DNA of 64,000 bases from positions 56,589 through 120,588 of the forward strand of contig ML769435.1 of assembly GCA_009733575.1 (NCBI GenBank). The letters run 5' to 3'. The notes beneath the pieces are model-generated. The model was not told the origin of the DNA. It saw only the letters and a program-made list of their open reading frames with translations, and made no database searches. Every line of letters begins with the position of its first letter. Position 1 is the first letter of the stretch. Made by a program: the position numbers and the translations under genes. This DNA comes from Gymnopus androsaceus JB14 (taxonomy: Eukaryota; Basidiomycota; Agaricomycetes; Agaricales; Omphalotaceae). This document shows positions 45,800 through 56,854 of the stretch, piece after piece.

Positions 45800-46730
45800 C
45801 AGCCTCCTTCCCAGGCATTGGGACTCGTGTCATTGCTTTCATAAGAAAGCTTAATCGAATTCGAGTCAATTGCCTCATCCCAACGCCTGGCACATTTCGT
45901 CGCTGGAAACGCCGAATCGCACTCAAAGTTTGACACTGCCACCAACTTTTGGCAGGGAACCAAACACACACCAAATTGGACAAATTTCTGATGAGCAGAC
46001 ATTTGAACAGAAATCAGATATATCAAGAAATATTTCAGCACTACAGAAATATAAACAGAAATTCATTTATTCATTATTATTGGAAGATTTGTTGAAGCTT
46101 TCCCAATCAGTTCAATATTTCAAAAGAAAGGACAGCTGATTTGTTCTGTGTCAAATGACTTGAAAATTAAGCTGAATTTTGAAGATTCAGCATAAATTAA
46201 ATATACCCTGATATATTATATCTCTGCTGTTCCTTCAGAAGCAAAGAAAAGATGTGTGATATCTCATATTTCTGTTCAGCAGAAAGATGTCTGGTGGGAT
46301 TTCTGCTGAGCAGAAATATGAGATATCGTACACATTTTCATTGCTCTTGAAGGAGCGGTAGAAGTCCCATATATCAGTGTATATTTCATTTATGCTGAAT
46401 CTTTGAAATTCAGCTTAATTTTCAAGTCATTTGATACAGAAAAAATCAGCTGCTCTTTCTTTTGACTTAAATATTGAACTGATTGGGAAAATTTCAGTAA
46501 ATCTTTCAATATTAATGAATGCATAAATTTCTGTTTATATTTCTATAGTGCTGGCATACTTATTGATATATCTGATTTCTGTTCAAATTTCTGCTAAGCA
46601 GAAATTTGTCCATTTTTGGTGTGACATGACACACTCCGAAATGTGCCAGGCGTTAGGACGAGTAAATTTGATCCAATTCGAATAAGCTTTCTGCAGCTTA
46701 CACGAGTCCCAATGCCTGGGAAGGAGGCTG
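45800..46730. mobile_element. Long-TIR foldback, MULE-like 9-bp duplication, with a second foldback inside
   Basis: Ends CAGCCTCCTTCCCAGGCATT / exact inverse; flanked by AAGTAAATG (45791-45799 and 46731-46739). The unfilled site with a single AAGTAAATG is present in the partner unit (53964-53972, inverse strand). Inside, 45968-46612 is another near-complete palindrome (GACAAATTTCTGATGAGCAG ... CTGCTAAGCAGAAATTTGTC) centred near 46288. A 9-bp duplication with long inverted repeats is typical of Mutator-like elements. No transposase. Confidence 0.85.
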
Positions 46731-46858
46731 AAGTAAATGATGATAAATTTTGCCAAAGATTTCGCTTGAAACAGATCATATGTTGCACCTGGAATGTGGT
46801 TAGAATAATACAATCATTTTTGTATATAATCCTGGCTGAAAAAGTTGGTGGGAATTAG

Positions 46859-47107
46859 TCAGTATTTCATTAGGAACACAAAATCAATTTCACCTGGTAA
46901 ATTGTGATGATTCTGCCCGGAAAAGGAATCAGGATGAAAGATCTTTACCACTGCTAAAGACCATCTTTTGCACCTGGGAAAGGTCCTGTAGTCTTTGATC
47001 TTTCCTGCTTGCAATTCTCTAACTTTTACACCATCAAACACATGGCACCCAGTTATTGCCCATTGACTATTTGGCAACTGCCCAGTTGCCTGGGTTCCAA
47101 TGGTCAA
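46859..47107 (-). CDS. Conserved short frame in the left unit, unknown
   Basis: 82 codons, not recognised. From ITGCHVFDG to the end it is nearly identical to the frame in the inverted unit at 53461-53844: CHVFDGVKVRELQAGKIKD, YRTFPRCKRWSLAVVKIFHP, DSFSGQNHHNLPGEIDFVFL. Differences between the copies are mostly conservative (V/I, K/K, M/L), which suggests that the frame was under selection when the copies diverged. Probably one exon of a transposon gene. Confidence 0.4.
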   Translation of the reverse strand: MTIGTQATGQLPNSQWAITGCHVFDGVKVRELQAGKIKDYRTFPRCKRWSLAVVKIFHPDSFSGQNHHNLPGEIDFVFLMKY

Positions 47108-47789
47108 TTATCAGATGGTCAACAATAATTGATTGTTTGACATTGTGGCCTGAGTTATGCTTACAAAGCACCGGGTCCTCAATGCTTAGTAAGCCCATAC
47201 TTCGAACTTTCATACACACTGTGATCACCAATAACTATGCTTTTCAACCTTAGTGAAACATTGCAGTATTTCAATACTTACATATGCACACTTTCTCAAA
47301 AAAAAGTGTAGAATAAATTCCAATGGGCTATTTCAGACCTTTTGAATTTTGCATTTTCTGCATAATTTAAAAATCAGAAGTTTTCAACTGAGTTTAGAAT
47401 TAGTCTCAATGTGGATTGAACACTTTACTTCACAATAAGAGTGAGAGTAATCGTATGAAGACCTGCTGAATCAATGTTTTAGATGGGAACATGGATTTTA
47501 GCCTCTGGCTAAAGCATAATTATTGGAAAATATAGTTATGTACAAGGGGGCTCAAGAAATTTAAAAGGGGACCGCAGGTTGAAAATTTTTTTTTTTTTGG
47601 ACAATTGGAGGGGACTACTATACTATGTAAGCATTCCCACACCCATATATGGTATATCTTGATTAGATAGTGATCCAATAACTACTACTAATGCTTGACG
47701 CTCTTACAAGCATTGCAAGTCCATGACTTGATGAATTGGTTCAAGCCTACACATCCCATATGATACTGGATGTGATTTTGTTAGTACTA

Positions 47790-50700
47790 TTACTCCAATT
47801 CAAAAAATTTCGAACCTACCCAAACTGTTTTGCAGCCTTTTCTCTTGCATTGAACAACTTTCTCCTCATTCTGCTTTGCTTCAGAGACTTGACAATCACA
47901 CAAACATTTGGAAAGTTCAGTGAAATCAAGCTTCCGCTTTCTACTCTGATGCCCTAAGCCAGATTCCAGCACTGTATGACTTGTATTGTTGGCTAAAGTA
48001 GCAGTTCCGGGGGATGCTAATGGCTGAATAGCATTGCCACTATTGGCTGAAATGCTTATACTCTCAACATCTGTCATTCCATGAAGTCCAGTCAGTGACC
48101 TAGTCCATTAATATTACGATCACGTATACAGTGACGCGTATGATACACACATGCTATAATGAATTGAATGCCGTGTCATCATACGCGTCACTGTAGACTG
48201 TCTGAGCTTTGAGCTCCAAATGAGTCACTGTCAGGCTCATATCCAGAACTATCCAAACATTGAGAGGCCAATTGTTCACGCGGAGTAAGATGTGACTGTT
48301 GAGGTGGTGGCTTGTCAGCTGTACATATAGTAGTTAGCGATGAAATTAAATATGGGAGTGATACACTTACTATCTATCATGTCTGTATCTATTGGCTCAT
48401 CAATATAAATGCCATCCTGTTCAAATTCAAATTCTGCCAAGGTGAGATTTGTCCCAGGTACCAATCGGTGGGCAACGCTGTGGTTATCTAACTTGTCTTC
48501 ATCCGATGTCCCCCCAACAACAGCCTCTTCATCACTTTCACTCTCCAACTCCTCTGTGGAACACTCGTTATCACTAATGATTGTTCTGTGGAGAGATTCA
48601 TTCAATTTTGGCACTAGAAATCAAAATTGAATTCCATACCGATAGGCAAGACGTGAATTTTGGGCATCTGAGACCGTGAATGCAGGCAGGTCTTTAGTCG
48701 AAGCCTTTGCTTTTTTCCTTTTCGACTTCTTCCTATTCCTCCATAACTCTTGCATCCCATCTACCTCCACCGTTGATAATGCCCAGAGATGTTGATATTG
48801 AACTAAGTCCACAGTGGGATGAACATTCATAAGATGATGTTTCATGTTGTATCTCCAGACAGTGGCGGCTCCAATACCCCTGCAGAGATCACACAACAAT
48901 GGAACGTTGGAGCATGGTGAGGTTTTGGAGGAGGTGGCAGCTGTTTTGTAAGAGAATTTGGCGAGATTTGTACATTCAGACTTCTCAAGTCAATCTGAAA
49001 ATTGGATTTGTGGCCACGATTCTTCTTGAGATAGATGCAACATAGAGGACTAGGGCAAAGACAGAGCCCACAGGGCTCAGTGCTATGATCAATAGTGCTA
49101 TCATGCAAGAGATGAACACCATTGTGTTCAAGAACACATTGGCCTTGTTCAAGGTCAAACTTGACAGTGGGAACACATTGTGAGCAAGAGCTCTGGCCAG
49201 AAACAGTCACTAAATTTGACTCGTTTTCGGCGACAAAGCAGGCCTTCCCTAAAATCTCATAAGCTTAATTCAGATGACAAAGATATTCATGAAAACTTAC
49301 CAGATCATTCGAGGTATGGGAAATCATTTGTTCTTGATATACTAGGTACACCCTTCAGATCCAACTGGGTCACTTTCTCCAGCAGCAATGATGTCAGTGC
49401 AAGAAGCTCCAAGCTTTCAAACAGATAGGCTGGATGTGTAGGTATTGCCATACTAAGCTTCGGATTAACTGGAACAACAAGTGTACCAGGAACTTTAAAT
49501 GTATATAGCAGGGATGCACCAGTGCACCAATCATTCTTCAAAGTTCTGTCATCTTCACTTGTTGCAGGAAGCAATGAGAGTAGCTGGAACAATACCTGCA
49601 TGAGCTGCTCTGAAAGACAATCCACAGATATTCAATCAACTGATTTCCCATTCCAGTGGATACTGTTCAGCTCGCCAACACATAAGAATAACATTTTTTC
49701 ACAGTGCAGAAGGGTGACAATGGGTTCATTGATCATAACAAAGGTAGAGAGAGGAGTGTTGTCAATTATAGTTGCCTGTTTTGTCTCATAGCAAGACTCT
49801 TCCCGCACACGCTTCAGATGATCAGCAGAGCTGGCAGATCCAAGGTGCTTGAAGGCCAATGCTAGAGCATGAGATTTTGAGAGGATAGACCCATCAATGG
49901 AGACTGTACGCTCGACTTTTTCAGGAGGCATAGCAGCTCCAGCTACCATGTCTTTGAAGGCCTGAAGGCCAGGTGTTGTTTGCCCCTGCGCAGCTGAATC
50001 AATCTGATGGGGAACGGAATCCAAATTCAGACTATCATCTAGGTCTGCAATATCATTGGCATCCAATGGTGCATGTACAAGTAGAACACCTTTTGGCTGC
50101 AAGATATCACAACCCTCACAAACATCAAGTTTTGCTAGAACCTGCAAAGTCAAGGGGACCTCCTGCTCAATCATACGACATCCAGTTTTCCAAGAACTGA
50201 GGAGGCTGACATTGGCAACACAAAGGTCACCCTGCCATGCTTGAGGTTTTATATGATCTACCTGGTCCTCTACCTGGGTCATATCTTGGTGCACAAGAGG
50301 AAGCTTTGAGTGACAAGGTGACTTGTCCCAATCAGGGTGCAGTGCCAGAATATTGGACACCTCAGTAGTTCCTGTAAGGCACTCTGCAGCCTGAAGAAGG
50401 TCAAGGTTACGATCTGACCCAACTATGGTTCAAAGGATTCCAAAAAGGGCTTTGAGGCGGTCTGTTCCGAGGAGGATCAGGAAGAAGATGCATAGAGGAA
50501 TGTCTATTTTTGCTTTATTAACACAGAAGTACTTATTCTTGACCATAATCATAATGTCAATGTACAGCTGATTCGGAAGAAACTTCCTGCCCGAGTTGTT
50601 ATGCACATGAAGTGCAAATGCCAGGTGTGCAGCTGTACTAAGATGGTTGAGCTGCTCTGTGAGGGAAAGGTCAATGCAGATATACAGGTATATCAAGTGA

Positions 50701-53100
50701 TAGCATAGTTTACCAAAAATCTGGAGGGATGCTCATCCTTGGACAAAGGCTGGAGTTGATTTCTCGGGAATCTCGCTAAGAGACCAGATATCACTCAGAA
50801 GTGAATATGCGAGAGTTACATCCTGTTTATCCTCGGGTTCAAAGACAGATTGGAGATGGACTGAAGAATGTCCTGCATCACTGAGATGTGCTCTCGCAAC
50901 ACTAGGAGTGATCAAGAAGCCATCAATCATGATACCCTGGTCACAAAGAATCAGATTTCGGAGATGCTCAATGGTAACATGCTTCCAGTCTTTATCGGCA
51001 GTTAGATTGTCATCACCTACATAAAGGTTCATGAACTTGAGAGGGCTAAGAAGTGGGTAAAGAGGTGAATCCAAGGAAAGTAGTCACTTGAAAGTCAACT
51101 CAACAAGAGCCTGTCCTCTGTGGGGCTTCTCCATCTGAAGCAAGACTAACAAGACACAGAGGAAGATTCATATCAGCACTCTTGTGGTGGACAGAATCAA
51201 TTGTGCATTGTATCAGGTCTGCATGTGCATGCACTCTTTTCTTCTTGCAAGTGCCAGATATCAAAATTGGATGGGCACTGTAGATGCGTGAATCACCACT
51301 AAGGATACCAACAGCGCCAACAGTAGCCTAAGAACATAGTGATTAATTTTGGAATGAAATCTCATGAACCCAATACATTACCTCGCTGGCCAAATGAACG
51401 TCACCAGTTTGAATGTCATCCATCATCATCTTCAGATCATTCTCATTCTCAAACTTTATACATGTCTTCGCCACATGCTCTCAACATATCCCAAGGAATT
51501 TGTTGGTGCGAGAATCCCAACGCGGTTGTTTCTTGGTAGCAATCTCATCAAACATCAAAACTGCATGTACAATATTCACTGAGGCCCCCAGGATATTGGT
51601 CAAGGTTTTGAAACAGGCTTCAAAATTCTGAAAGATCTCTATCAAAGTAGGAGTAGCTGGTGAGGGAATGAGAGGAGACATTGTCAAATGAGAGTGTGCA
51701 TGGGAAATACCAGGAAGCAAAAGAGATTTATGGGCAATTTTGCATGTTCAAGCACCCCCCAAATGCCAGAAAAGGATTGCATGTAGGTTATCCTTTTCTT
51801 CATATCCTTTCAGATGATACAGTCCTTCAGCAGCACGTTCATACAAGTTCAGCAGACCATGAATTCCCATCCCAGCTTTCAATCCTGCTTGTATCAAACG
51901 GTCAACTCTTTTGAATCTACCATCGGCAATTGCAAGGACAAATTGTTTATGATCATCTAGCAACCCTTCATGGACAGCAAGCTTTCGACTCATGTTCTGG
52001 GCCCATAGGCGGAACTCGTCAATCTGTCTGGTTTTTCAATGTGCAAGTGCAACCATCCCCTTGTGGCCATGATATGCGAATGGCGTGGTCTTGGAAACAC
52101 CTGTCTTCAACCGTTCAAGAATACCTTTCAAGACTGGATGCTCTTTCACACTCTCGCAATCTTTACAGGATACAGAATGAGGCAGAAGATTGGGTTCTTT
52201 ACAGCCATCGGAGAATATGAACATAGATCCCCTTGTGACATGATAGCCCCAAGGCAGTGAATGAAGATTGTGGAGTGCAGTTGGATAGGCAGAGTGAGGG
52301 GTTTTTCCTGGAGGAAATATGACCTCAAACCCAGTGCATTGGCGAGCAGGTAAGTCAAGGTTATCAACATTGATGCATCCAATGGAGCAGATTTCAGAAT
52401 GGATACAGGTTCCTGGACCATGACTGTATTTATTGAATCAATGAAGTCATCTGCTAGAGCAGATTCCGGAGCAGATATGGGTTCCTGGGCCGCAGCTGTA
52501 CCCGTTGAAGCTTTGTCTCTGTATCCAACAATGTGAGTACTTATTTCTCAAATGGCAAACTGACTCACAATGCTTCGATAGCCTTTAAAATCATCTCCAG
52601 CTTGTGTTCCATCAAGACAACGTCGATGCCATGCTTTTCACAAAGAATATGACAAATCTTGTGAGCCCCTCTATCCCAATTCTTCCACCACGCTGAATTC
52701 TTTCCTCTACTTCCCTTGGGCTTGGTGTGGGAATCTGAGATGGTATCAAGGAATGAATGCCAAGTGCTTCTGACATTGTTTGACGAGATTTGTTTCCTTG
52801 TACAAGGGAAGGAGCGGATACAGTTGATGGGATGGGAAGTGGTTTCTTTTTCAGCATATCAAACATTGAAAGCTGTTTCTTTCCCTTTTTCTTTGACTGC
52901 GCTTGAATACACTTCTGAGAGGGCTTATGGCGTTTGTAGAAATTCGCTAGTCCTGCTGTACCGGCACTGATTGTTTTGTTGCAAAAGGGACATGTTATCT
53001 TTCCGTTAATGATTGAGACATTGTCGGGATTCTGGTATATTGATCAATATATCAGTTTTTGATTTCTATTTATTCAGATGATAACATACATCTTCTGATC
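47790..53100 (-). pseudogene. Large zinc-finger, RNase H-like transposase candidate, broken
   Basis: Sole coding region of the surrounding element, read on the minus strand. In order: N-terminal C2HC finger (CPFCNKTISAG ... FYKRHKPSQKC, ~52950); KKHGIDVVL-type linker; PHSVSCKDCESVKEHPVLKG; a helical segment (LWAQNMSRKLAVHEGLLDD, RVDRLIQAGLKAGMGIHG); DEIATKKQPRWDSRTNKFLG; ASEATVGAVGILSGDSRIYS; LCLVSLASDGEAP; GDDNLTADKDWKHVTIEHLR; a segment LNHLSTAAHLAFALHVH; ILLGTDRLKALFGIL; PSPATP-poor region; a Cys-rich block (CGLCLCPSPLCCIYLKK; LCDLCRG) and a C-terminal Cys cluster (CLCDCQVSE ... VVQCKRKGCKTVW). Acidic SDGE and DDNLTADKD plus the GTDRLxxLFGxLR block look like a transposase core (inference). 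At least ten frame breaks. Very similar proteins are common and multi-copy in Agaricomycetes. Confidence 0.7.
48129..48193. mobile_element. 65-bp Tc1/mariner-type MITE
   Basis: Inverted ends CAGTGACGCGTATGATACAC / CAGTGACGCGTATGATGACA, flanked by TA at 48127-48128 and 48194-48195. Sits between two coding pieces of the large broken transposase. Confidence 0.88.
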
Positions 53101-53460
53101 CAGCCATGACAATTGACATTGTGAGAACAGGCACGACTCGGGTGCAATCAGGCGCGTGGGAGGATGTATGACAATCGATTGGATTATCAGAAACAAATCA
53201 GGAAAGATCTGAAAGATCTACGGTTGATGGAGCTAAAAATTTTTGTAAGCCACATGGCTCCATGCCTCCGTGCCAAGGTTACTACTGCTTCCACTGCTTC
53301 TGAAGCCAATCTGAAGCTACTAAAGGACTCTGTAAGCTCAAAATTATGATTCTGAACAAATTCCGAGGGTATTCTGAGGGTATATAAGGGGGGGTGGAAA
53401 TTTTTTTTTTGTCCTGGCGGCTGGACTAACTAACCTACCCCCGGTTGGGCGCTTAATTTC

Positions 53461-53844
53461 TTGAGCCCCTTTGGTTATGTAGCTTCTGATAAGTATATCT
53501 ACTGTTTGGGACTGAAAGTTCGAAGTATGGGCTTACTAAGCATTGAGGACCCGGTGCTTTGTAAGCATAACTCAGGCCACAATGTCAAACAATCAATTGT
53601 TGTTGACCATCTGATAATTGACCATTGGAACCCAGGCAACTGGGCAGTAACTGGGTGCCATGTGTTTGATGGCATAAAAGTTAGAGAATTACAAGCAGGA
53701 AAGATCAAAGACTACAGGACCTTTCCTGGGTGCAAAAGATGGTCTTTAGCAGTGGTAAAGGTCTTTCATCCTGATTCCTTTTCCGGGCAGAATCATCACA
53801 ATTTACCAGGTGAAATTGATTTTGTGTTCCTATTGAAATACTGA
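53461..53844 (+). CDS. Conserved short frame in the right unit, unknown
   Basis: Counterpart of 46859-47107. The longest open form starts inside the end of the 5.9-kb element; the conserved part begins at about 53530 (RSMGLLSIEDPVLCKHNSGH, QSIVVDHLIIDHWNPGNW) and runs to the stop at 53844. The left copy has the same upstream part but in a broken frame. Not recognised; no zinc or membrane motif. Confidence 0.4.
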   Translation: MSPFGYVASDKYIYCLGLKVRSMGLLSIEDPVLCKHNSGHNVKQSIVVDHLIIDHWNPGNWAVTGCHVFDGIKVRELQAGKIKDYRTFPGCKRWSLAVVKVFHPDSFSGQNHHNLPGEIDFVFLLKY

Positions 53845-54032
53845 CTAATTCCCACCAAATTTTTCAGCCAAGATTATATAAGAAAAAGATTATATTATGC
53901 TAACCATATTCTGGGTGCACTATATGATTTTTTTCAAGTGAAATCTTTGGCAAAATTTATCATCATTTACTTCATCTTTTTTGGAATAAATTTTGGCCAT
54001 TTTATAATTGATCCTGTGGAGTGATGGATATG
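53515..54032 (+). repeat. Right inverted copy of the ~520-bp unit
   Basis: Partner of 45740-47212. It lacks the 931-bp foldback and so preserves the empty target site. Together the two units flank the 5.9-kb element, and may be long terminal inverted repeats of an older element that the 5.9-kb one entered. Confidence 0.78.
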
Positions 54033-54169
54033 AACTGCTTGGGTAAAGAGCAAATTACAGCTGGGAGGAAGGCAAAAAAACCCAGCCTGGAACAAGCAGA
54101 TACTGATGTTGTAAACTAGTATGTCCCCAGAAATTTAATTTCTTTGTACAATTCATGAACAGAGTGTAC

Positions 54170-54790
54170 TTACGATGATGGGGTATCAATGAATATCAAG
54201 CAACCAGCACAACTTTAAATCCTCCCTTGTGTAAAATCTATATGAGACATGCATAGTTTATATCCTTTTTTCCGTATTTTTGTGATACAGAAATGCAGCA
54301 TCACTTGAGCAAACTGAATGAGGAGTGATTAGGTTCACATGTACATCATTAAAAACAAGAACTAAAATGCACAAGTAATTCCTGATCTCACCTAACCCTG
54401 TCCCCAAAGCCACTATGGCAAAGCCTTCTCCAAGACCCCATTCAACTCCATATAGAAGAGCCACGAGCTCTTGACCAAAGAGCGGTGGTAAAGACAAGAT
54501 AAATATCATTCCTACTGGCCCAAGCCAGCCGGCAGGTAAGCTACGAAAGGATGTATTAGGTACACCAGTAAGTATGCTCAGCTCAACACGGACAAACTTG
54601 TGTAACTTCTGCGTAAGCGGTGTGAGAGCTTTCAAAATCTGATTGTTAAAGATGATGCTAAACACAGTGATCAGGAAGAATTGGCACAGGATGAGAATAA
54701 TGGGTATGCAAAATACGCACAAGAGAACCATGAAAGTAACAATTAAATTAGCAATGATTGCTTTGACTGAAAAAAGAACTGTACTACATC
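54170..54790 (-). pseudogene. Tvp38/DedA-type membrane protein, decayed fragment
   Basis: Family of SNARE-associated Golgi/vacuolar membrane proteins. Read on the minus strand: a hydrophobic helix (VLLCVFCIPIILILCQFF), NNQILKALTPLTQKLH, then after an apparent intron LPAGWLGPVGMIFILSLPPL, FGQELVALLYGVEWGLGEGF, AIVALGTGLGE, then KCCISVSQKYGKKDINYACL and, in another exon, GGFKVVLVA-stop-YSLIPHH. The PPLFGxExVAxLxGxxWGLG block and the GTxLGE motif are diagnostic. The TGA near 54203 sits where the family has Arg (GGFKxxLIAR). The sequence stops there: the C-terminal third is missing, replaced by DNA joining the ~520-bp repeat unit. So it is truncated and dead. Confidence 0.72.
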
Positions 54791-54847
54791 AGCAAAAAGG
54801 ACCGAACTGTGTGCCACCTCGTGAGTTTGCAGGCACATTGTATCGAT

Positions 54848-55123
54848 TCACAAGGCTCCAAATCTCCCTACAATGCATTGCAAGCAGCCATATTCAACAT
54901 GAGGCTCCGCAATGAGACCAAGAATACCATTTATTTTGTGGCCAAAAATAAGATGTTGAAGTTGCTTGTTTGCCTTCTGAAGAGCTTGCGCAGCAGAAGT
55001 CCTACTCTTCGAGAGCTCTAGCTTCAGATGCTTGGCTCCCTTGCACTGTCTTTGATGATTGGAAAGTCCCTGGCCACTATCAAACTGATCTCCACAAGAT
55101 CTGCAAGTAACTTTCAAAGCCAT
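54848..55123 (-). CDS. Small C2HC zinc-finger protein
   Basis: Starts MALKVTCRSCGDQFDSGQGL with a finger C-x2-C-x12-H-x3-C, followed by a basic, Gln-rich helical stretch (HLKLELSKSRTSAAQALQKA NKQL split here for reading). The open form ends at 54848; the true gene may splice earlier. It is divergent from the DUF6698 gene with 128 bp between the two ATGs, so they probably share a promoter. Short fingers of this sort are common beside or inside basidiomycete transposons. No further domain visible. Confidence 0.45.
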   Translation of the reverse strand: MALKVTCRSCGDQFDSGQGLSNHQRQCKGAKHLKLELSKSRTSAAQALQKANKQLQHLIFGHKINGILGLIAEPHVEYGCLQCIVGRFGAL

Positions 55124-55251
55124 TTAGGAATAAACAAGTGTGGAAGGTAGGAACTGCTTGATGGGACTTTGCAAGAATTCACAACCCATGTGACCCAGAT
55201 ATAAACACGAATTTTGCGATCACTTCTTTCTGTCTTACCACCACCATCACT

Positions 55252-56771
55252 ATGACCAAACGGCCTGTATCTCGCTCTCATGCTCATAAAAACCCCTCAA
55301 AAAAGCCTCAAAAGTCCGATGATTCTGACTCTTCTTCTTCAAGCTCTTCCTCCGACTCATTGTCCAATTCTTCTTCTGACTCTTCCAACTCCTCCTCTGA
55401 CAGCAACAATGCCACTCATACACAAGAAACTGCTCCGAAACCAACAAAAGGAAAGAAAAAGTCTTGAAAAGAAAAGTTGTGTATAAAGGTTATACACATT
55501 CCATACAGGATTTATACCAATTGTTTCTCTTTGACAACTGATTCAAATTGTGTTCAGTAAATGTTGCCTTGATCCTATGGACAAACTTGGTCGTTGGGCT
55601 GTCTGCTCGATTGATGCGTATCTCAGTATCCATGCTATCAAATCCATTATGCTTGAATCTCTTAACGAGGATTAAGAGTTTGTTGGATCTTTTTATTGTT
55701 TCAACTGCCTCTAATCCTTCACAGGCCTGAAGATGACAAATTTCCATATCTCAATACCTGGAATGCACTCGTAAAACTATCACCATTGCTTAAAACGTTC
55801 TTGAAAAAGGCCAATACAGGGAAAGGTCAAATTAAATATGCCAAGGCTCTCGAAAAGGTATGTGTTTACTTCAAAATTCAACTTGTTTGCTTCCCAACAT
55901 CAATAAGAGTGTCATATCTGCGCAACAATATCATACTGGTCACATCCGCAACAAGATCATTGACTGGATCAATTTTGACGATGACGACCCTTATCTTGCG
56001 TATCTTGCAAAAACGCCAAAATCCCTTCAAGGTATTAATCATCCAGCTACTTGATGCCTCATACTTCCTCAATTTTATGTTGATTGTATGTATGATGAAA
56101 AGTATGCCCATTTTTGCTTGTGTTTCCATGCATATATACTCAAGTGTCTCATTCTAGGTTTCCGAAGCTTGAAAATGGTAAAGTTTACATTGAGGCAACT
56201 GACTGGCCTGCATTCTTGTATAATCCCGCTAAGGCAGATCCAGATGATGTCGAGCAAGGGCTGTTCACCGGCGGTCTCCTGCTCCATGTATGTCATTACT
56301 CTTGCTTTCATGTGCTAACATGTTGTCTAGGTTTTCTGAATGATATTATTTTTTTGGTACTGACTTTGCCCACCATCTCTACTGTTCTAGGCATTCTTTG
56401 CGATTTTCTTTGGCAAGAGTTCCGCTCTCACTGGCAAGTTCCGCAAGAACTTGGCTGCTGATCGCAACGGCATGAGGAAGGTTACTGGGAGGAATATTTC
56501 CTATGCAGCCATGCAAGTAAGTGCTTTCAGTCTCGCAAACTTTGTTGTACTGATAGCCTTTCAGGCTTGTTTTGGTATTTCCGTTGCAGAGAATGGGATG
56601 CTCTCGATGGGCATTTCAACTATGCAGACTTTTACACTGAAATTGTCGACTTCTTTGAAGATTACCCAGATGACAAGAGCGTAGTTGACCTTCTTGAATG
56701 GTGGAATGAGTACGTCCCTTGATTCCTTTACTTGATCACTAACTTGTTCCACTATTCTCAGACAGTTCTAA
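55252..56771 (+). CDS. DUF6698-domain protein, with a probable frame break
   Basis: Member of an Agaricomycete multi-copy family of unknown function. Start MTKRPVSRSHAHKNPSKK (55252) leads to a Ser/Asp-rich disordered region. Then VYKGYTHSIQDLYQLF, DKFPYLNTWNALVKLSPLLK, an exon with RNKIIDWINFDDDDPYLA and INHPAT, then FPKLENGKVYIEATDWPAFL YNPAKA (two pieces), GLFTGGLLLH, AFFAIFFGKSSALTGKFRKN, MRKVTGRNISYAAMQ, ACFGISVA, EWDALDGHFNYADFY, EIVDFFEDYPDD and, after a 56-nt intron, the final Glu-Gln-Phe stop at 56769. The order KVYxxxxDWPAFLY, GKSSAL, MxxVTGRxIxYAAxQ, EWWNEQF is that of DUF6698. ISVA to EWDAL is out of frame by two bases (near 56590), so it may be a recent pseudogene. Lies beside a transposon end at 56886. 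Confidence 0.7.
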
Positions 56772-56854
56772 TGGATCTGGCGTGACAGAGCTGTAAAAAG
56801 TGCCAAAAAAAAATTCAACCTTAAGGCCCCAGCAGACCCCCCTCTCCCCTCATG

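Larger units (their letters stand above)
45740..47212 (-). repeat. Left inverted copy of a ~520-bp unit with a conserved frame
   Basis: Reverse complement of 53515-54032 once the element at 45800-46730 and one 9-bp duplication are removed. Outer end ACTCCGCAGGATCAATTATA; inner end CCCATACTTCGAACTTTC. The unit contains the frame at 46859-47107. Confidence 0.8.
47543..53473 (-). mobile_element. 5,931-bp TIR transposon with 8-bp target duplication, P-superfamily-like ends
   Basis: Flanked by GTTATGTA on both sides (47535-47542 and 53474-53481). Ends: CAAGGGGGCTCAAGAAATTT at the left; reverse complement of the right end CAAAGGGGCTCAAGAAATTA. Both fit CANRG, the end motif reported for P-superfamily elements, which also make 8-bp duplications; the class is my inference and hAT or an unnamed class remain possible. 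A run of A/T follows the inverted repeat at each end. The interior codes on the minus strand for a large broken protein. Confidence 0.82.

Noticed and set aside
55250..55747. Minus-strand frames over the DUF6698 gene
   Set aside because: Shadows of the Ser-rich coding region and its first introns.
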